Source of the DNA: Deltaproteobacteria bacterium
GTDB lineage: Bacteria; Desulfobacterota; Desulfobacteria; Desulfobacterales; UBA11574
Direction of reading: 5' to 3'
Assembly: GCA_019308685.1 (NCBI GenBank)
Contig: JAFDHQ010000003.1
Span: 1-50,118, forward strand
DNA length: 50,118 nucleotides
The notes beneath the pieces are model-generated. The model saw only the letters and a list, made by a program, of their open reading frames with translations. It did no database searches and was not told the origin of the DNA. Shown here piece by piece: positions 44,924 through 50,118 of this stretch (the stretch's first letter is position 1; every line of letters starts with the position of its first letter). Made by a program: the position numbers and the translations under genes.

Positions 44924-45163
44924 CTATGATAAGGATGTTTGCAATTTTTTATTGAACAAGGAGCTTATTAATTGATATGTAACATTATCCATGGGTTCAA
45001 TCCCCCAGCCCAAATCCTCCAGCTCTCGGTTAGCATCGATTATAGTACAATATCTACCTTTGCCTATAATATTAAAAAGATCTTGCATGAGTCCTGGGAT
45101 TTCAATGGGCATAAACCCCTTTTTTTGAAAGCTCAGAAATAAATCACCTAATCTGCTTCCCAT
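44924..45163 (-). CDS. Small 79-residue protein of unknown function
   Basis: No family recognised. The sequence is mixed hydrophobic and charged, with LFLSFQKKGFMPIEIPGL and ANRELEDLGWGIEPMD. Both ends look genuine: AGGAGGCAAAAAG before the ATG and a terminator after the stop. It lies between the DksA-like gene and a small XRE regulator on the same strand. Confidence 0.65.
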   Translation of the reverse strand: MGSRLGDLFLSFQKKGFMPIEIPGLMQDLFNIIGKGRYCTIIDANRELEDLGWGIEPMDNVTYQLISSLFNKKLQTSLS

Positions 45164-45256
45164 CTTTTTGCCTCCTCAATAAACCCTTGTTTTAGGTCAT
45201 CACTCATACCAAGGGTAGTACTTTATACTCTTTCACAAATTGCAAATAATCTTTGA

Positions 45257-45451
45257 TTAATGAAATACTTTGTTTTTATCAGAAATTTTCAACCCCAAAG
45301 CCAAAAGGATTTTTCGTTTTGTTTCCATTCTGCAGGGTTTACCTTGCTCTATTCCTGTAAGGGTGAATGATGATATATTTGAATTTCTAGCAAGTTCGGT
45401 TTTGCTTATCATGAAAGATTCTCTAATTTCTTTTAAGGAGTTTGTGCTCAT
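45257..45451 (-). CDS. Small XRE-family DNA-binding protein, second copy
   Basis: 64 residues with a helix-turn-helix (ISKTELARNSNISSFTLTGI), closely similar to the protein at 39247-39444 (shared KPCRMETKRKI-type block). The AGGTGAAAAA site precedes the ATG. As with its paralogue, a family A repeat lies nearby (550 bases away), and it is not linked to a toxin. Confidence 0.85.
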   Translation of the reverse strand: MSTNSLKEIRESFMISKTELARNSNISSFTLTGIEQGKPCRMETKRKILLALGLKISDKNKVFH

Positions 45452-45476
45452 TTTTTCACCTAAAACATGTTTCGTA

Positions 45477-45752
45477 TTAAGTTTTTACCCGAATCGAGTC
45501 AAAATTCGATTTGAGTAATTTAGGATTTGCTTTAATTACCTGTTGATGATGATTTAAATTCCAAAAAAACCTTCTGATTTTGTCTATCCATTTCCGGCGT
45601 GCTGTCTTCCCAATTATAGATTCTGCAGGCATCAACCTGATCAGATTGAATAATACGGCCAATAAAAGGCATAAAAGGATCTCCGAGCGGACTTTGTTGA
45701 GTTTAAGGCCTGATGATAGCGAGTTGTGAAGGTTTAAATTCAAACCAAACAA
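45477..45752 (-). pseudogene. Transposase C-terminal fragment, IS1380-like
   Basis: About 90 residues. The pattern LNKVRSEILLCLLLAVLFNLIR, then RKWIDKIRRFFWNL resembles the C-terminal region of IS1380-type DDE transposases. There is no catalytic domain or complete frame, so it is a relic. Its end adjoins the cold-shock terminator. Confidence 0.4.
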
Positions 45753-45790
45753 AAGAGCATCCCCTCAATATTAGAAGGAATGCCCTTTTT
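45751..45790 (-). terminator. Terminator of the cold-shock gene
   Basis: AAAGGGCATTCC and GGGGATGCTCTTT pair imperfectly, followed on the minus strand by TTTTGTTTG. The plus strand also ends in a T-run, so it is probably bidirectional. Confidence 0.65.
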
Positions 45791-45805
45791 ACTCAGAACA
45801 TAAGA

Positions 45806-46006
45806 TTAAATCACAGTGACATTTGCAGCGGCAAGACCTTTTTGTCCTTGCTCTATATCAAAGGAAACTCGGTCGCCTTCACTGAGGGATTTAAAACCCT
45901 CTGCATTGATTGCAGAATGATGAACAAACACATCCGCTCCGTCTTCCTGCTCAATGAATCCGAACCCTTTATGGTCATTAAACCACTTAACAGTTCCATT
46001 GGTCAT
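45806..46006 (-). CDS. Cold-shock domain protein (CspA family)
   Basis: 66 residues with RNP1 (KGFGFIE) and RNP2 (VFVHHSA) motifs, full length for CspA. It binds single-stranded nucleic acid and melts RNA structure. ATG at 46006 is chosen because AAAGGAGG lies just before it. The 310-base region upstream to 46316 has no gene and probably holds the promoter and leader. Confidence 0.92.
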   Translation of the reverse strand: MTNGTVKWFNDHKGFGFIEQEDGADVFVHHSAINAEGFKSLSEGDRVSFDIEQGQKGLAAANVTVI

Positions 46007-46316
46007 GATAACATCCTCCTTTCTAAAATTTTTCAACGTCACAAACTGGAGGGTGCCACTTTGACAAATGGATTTTTCCTTCAGAAAGAAACCGTCCCGC
46101 AGATTAAACCAGGACTTAATTGATTAGATATATTATAATCTTTATTTAGAGAGAAAGCAAGCTAATTATTTGTTTTTTCTAAAAAAAATGTGAATTACGC
46201 ATTTAAACGTGCAAAAACGAAATGTTACGCGAACAATATCGGAGACGGCTCTGTATGGTAAGGTTTGTGGTTTTATGAAAGAACTTTTTTTCATTGTTGT
46301 TGGATTAGAATTCTTT

Positions 46317-46934
46317 TTAGATCAGTTCTTCAACATGTGTCCGAACATCATCTCCCCTGATATTCGCCATTTTTACGTCCTGTCTTCTGCCGGCTCGTTG
46401 CGCATCGGTCTTCAGGTGTTTCAAGGAAAAACCGCTTATGGCGTTGACCACCGGTTTCAACATATCGTAAGGATCCTGACCTTCTGCCAGACCGCCAAGG
46501 TAATAGACCCACCCTCCTAATTTGGCCGCAATCCGTTCGATTCCGTCTCTGGCCGCCTCGTCCCAGTCGTACGCTACAATGAAGTGCTCAATATCAAGGC
46601 CTTTGAGAATGTTCGCCGCCTCGGGGGTAAGATAGGAACCCAATGTCGAAACCACCACCGGTTTGTCCTGGTTTTGGAGCAGATTATAGAAGGCGAAATA
46701 GTCACCGTAATTTCTTGAAAACGGATCTTTCCGCGTGAAATTGATCTGCCGGCAATAGTATCCGTATCCTTTCACGGTATCATCGTTCAAAAATCTGACC
46801 AATCCACTATCTGAGAACGCATTGAAGGCCCCATAATCCTTTTCAAAGCGTGGGAAGAAGCTGGCTATAAGCGCCCTACCTTGGTGCTGATCATCACTGT
46901 ATGGCGGGCTGTAGTTTCTTACCAGCTTTAAATT
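46317..46934 (-). pseudogene. DnaG-type primase TOPRIM fragment
   Basis: An open frame without its own start (stop at 46935-46937). The middle has the TOPRIM pattern of DnaG-like primases: VVVSTLGSYLTPEAANIL, then AYDWDEAARDGIERIA with the DxD acidic pair, and GLAEGQDPYDML. The zinc-binding N-terminus is missing. It runs over the HU relic in another frame at 46894-46934. Likely derived from a phage or integrated element. Confidence 0.55.
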
Positions 46935-47010
46935 TTACAATAGTTGAAGCCTTAATTTTAACTGCCTCACCGGTCTGGGGATTGCGCCCCTTACTGGCTT
47001 TTCTGCGGAG
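46894..47010 (-). pseudogene. C-terminal relic of an HU/IHF-family protein
   Basis: The frame reads [35 protein letters not shown], then stop; this is the DNA-clamp and C-terminal part of HU. It has no N-terminus or start and begins right at the groEL stop (47013-47015), so the join looks like a rearrangement. Confidence 0.65.
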
Positions 47011-47012
47011 GT

Positions 47013-48654
<1,642 letters not shown>

Positions 48655-48673
48655 TTAACCTCCATTTTAGTTT

Positions 48674-48961
48674 TTATTCGATGACGCCAAGCACGTCATC
48701 CTCGCGCATGATAAGGTATTCTTCACCCTTTATTTTTATCTCATTACCCGAATATTTGCCAAATAGAATCCGCTCGCCTTTCTGGACTTCAAGGGCTATT
48801 CTATTTCCCTTTTCGCTGAGTTTACCAATTCCGGCAGCAATCATTCTGCCTTCAATTGGTTTTTCCTTGGCCGTATCCGGGATGATGATCCCACCTTTTG
48901 TTTTTTCTTCTTCTTTAACCCGTTGAACTAAAATTCGATCCTGTAATGGTCTGAGTTTCAT
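48674..48961 (-). CDS. groES: Co-chaperonin GroES
   Basis: 95 residues, full length: [14 protein letters not shown] start, mobile-loop region [16 protein letters not shown], and [15 protein letters not shown] end. It caps the GroEL cage. AAAAAGGAG precedes the ATG. The promoter at 48995-49023 is sigma-70-like; no CIRCE repeat was seen. Confidence 0.95.
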   Translation of the reverse strand: MKLRPLQDRILVQRVKEEEKTKGGIIIPDTAKEKPIEGRMIAAGIGKLSEKGNRIALEVQKGERILFGKYSGNEIKIKGEEYLIMREDDVLGVIE

Positions 48962-48994
48962 GGTTCAAATTCTCCTTTTTGAAACAACAATCGA

Positions 48995-49023
48995 GTCATA
49001 AACCGAGGAAATTTTCTTGTCAA
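48995..49023 (-). promoter_or_regulatory. Sigma-70 promoter of groES-groEL
   Basis: Minus-strand TTGACA (49018-49023), 17 bases, TATGAC (48995-49000). It lies about 35 bases before the groES start. Confidence 0.55.
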
Positions 49024-49403
49024 TTCGAGTGATACTTAACACCAATGCCATATTGATCTTGTTTCCCGCCGGTCAGTTCTCGGCACGATTTGACTTCGCC
49101 CAGGGCGTTCCATCGAATGCCCTCAGGGTCTGTGGATCGATCGTTGTGATCAATGCAATTCAGAACACGGATGAGAACTGTGAAACCTACGCCGAGAGCC
49201 CGATCCGTCTCAAAATAGCTGCCGTCTCGGCTGAAGTTAAGCGTACGCTCCGCGTAGTAATCTTTTTTGTTGAAATAAGACCAAATTATTTCTCCATCGC
49301 AACCGTTACGTTTCTCATAGCGTTTATCCAAAAAAGCTACCGTGGTGTTTTCTCCTTCACAAAAAAATATGTTGCTCGAACCTGACTTCCAAAGCAATCT
49401 CAA
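49020..49403 (-). CDS. PilZ-like domain protein
   Basis: 127 residues. RTLNFSRDGSYFETD and, near the end, VKSCRELTGG with YGIGVKYH resemble the two conserved strands of a PilZ domain. The RxxxR signature of c-di-GMP binders is not clear. No ATG is available; the frame opens at TTG 49403. The 3' end overlaps the groES promoter. The start and activity are uncertain. Confidence 0.5.
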   Translation of the reverse strand: MRLLWKSGSSNIFFCEGENTTVAFLDKRYEKRNGCDGEIIWSYFNKKDYYAERTLNFSRDGSYFETDRALGVGFTVLIRVLNCIDHNDRSTDPEGIRWNALGEVKSCRELTGGKQDQYGIGVKYHSN

Positions 49404-49599
49404 ATGCGATTGATGGAATTAAGCCTGGCTTGGAAAGAATGATAAAGAATGTAATCTTCTGAAATAAGTCAACAAATGAAAGCGCGCAATGTGATTAACT
49501 GTTGCGAGGCTGGCTCCGGCTAAATTCAAACCGGCGTTAGTTAAAAAGTAGAAAAGAGAAATGTTGGGATAGTCTATTTATTTTATTAATATATGTATT

Positions 49600-50057
49600 T
49601 ATATCCATTTTGTCAAGCTGATTCAGAATAAAAAGCTGCAAAAATTGTCCGGTCCAGATGCGATATCAGCTTCGGCGTTGTCCAAACAGGTAGACGTTTC
49701 TCAATCGACGCTTTCGAAATGGTTGCGCATGGCCGGAGACGGACCATCGTATGGTTTTTCCAACAATGCTCACGAGTATTAAAAAATCCAAAACGTCCCA
49801 ACGATTGGAGTGCTGAAGATAAGCTCAAGGTCGTCGTGGAAGCTGCCTCGCTTGATGACGAGCAGCTTGGCGCATTTCTCCGCAAAAAAGGACTGCATCA
49901 GGCACATCTTGACCAATGGCGTTCGCAGATGCTCGATGTATCCAACAGTGCGCCATTCCGGGATCTTTCTCCCAAACAGATCGTACCCAAACTTGCGGAT
50001 CAGGTGACAACTCTCTTGACACCCGCCGGTCGGCAAAACAGCATAGAAGTAAAATAA
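49600..50057 (+). pseudogene. Transposase OrfA-like relic with frameshift
   Basis: The first frame has SASALSKQVDVSQSTLSKWL (helix-turn-helix) and stops at 49783 (TAA); the second, from about 49780, has NDWSAEDKLKVVVEAASLDD and LGAFLRKKGLHQAHLDQWR, a second helix-turn-helix typical of IS3-type OrfA. A one-base change near 49780 separates them. No start codon is visible upstream and no catalytic part within the window. Confidence 0.5.
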
Positions 50058-50118
50058 AGCGGATGAGACGAGGGATTTCAATTTCCGAGGATTAACACCG
50101 GAAGTTGGGTCCGTTTCT

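Noticed and set aside
48962-49019. CIRCE operator upstream of groES
   Set aside because: No TTAGCACTC-N9-GAGTGCTAA pattern is present.

Overview
The window looks like chromosomal DNA of a strictly anaerobic sulfate-reducing member of the Desulfobacterota, probably Desulfobacterales-like. This is inferred from gene content (a Tmc transmembrane redox complex with tetraheme cytochrome c3, many HdrA/HdrB/HdrC and MvhD paralogues, MetF, archaemetzincin, sigma-54 regulators, PAS kinases), not from a marker gene. No rRNA or tRNA gene or CRISPR array was recognised.

Layout. 1-6.6 kb (minus): metF, a 1491-residue HdrA and a broken mvhD, behind a near-perfect sigma-54 promoter and divergent from an NtrC-type activator (6.9-8.3 kb). 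8.5-14 kb (minus): an H-protein-like Cys-rich protein with its own sigma-54 promoter, then an operon of a PAS/GAF kinase, an NtrC-type regulator and an archaemetzincin. 14.3-18.9 kb (minus): hdrC-hdrB-hdrA. 19.0-30.1 kb (plus): a selenocysteine mvhD, an HdrA-GltD fusion, mvhD, an FrhB/FdhB-like subunit, an HdrA with an embedded response-regulator receiver domain, hdrC and hdrB. 30.1-33.9 kb (minus): a Usp-REC-Usp protein and a four-PAS histidine kinase. 34-37.8 kb (minus): tmcD-C-B-A. 38-50 kb: a more ordinary, partly decayed region with a LysM protein, RecQ, a RelA/SpoT-domain protein, DksA-like, cold-shock protein, groES, a frameshifted groEL, two small XRE regulators, remnants of a primase, an HU protein and transposases, and many palindromic intergenic repeats.

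How it works together (inference). The Hdr/MvhD/FrhB/GltD-like proteins form several flavin-based electron-bifurcating or confurcating modules linking ferredoxin, NAD(P)H and thiol/disulfide couples. One is tied to MetF, the methylene-tetrahydrofolate reductase step of the Wood-Ljungdahl pathway, and Tmc exchanges electrons with periplasmic cytochromes. The most notable signals are three in-frame UGA codons that each replace a conserved Cys in HdrA or MvhD and are each followed 14-15 nt later by a bSECIS-like hairpin. One HdrA also carries a phospho-receiver domain about 75% identical (my manual count) to that of the neighbouring Usp-REC-Usp protein, which suggests that a two-component signal is wired directly into an electron-bifurcating enzyme.
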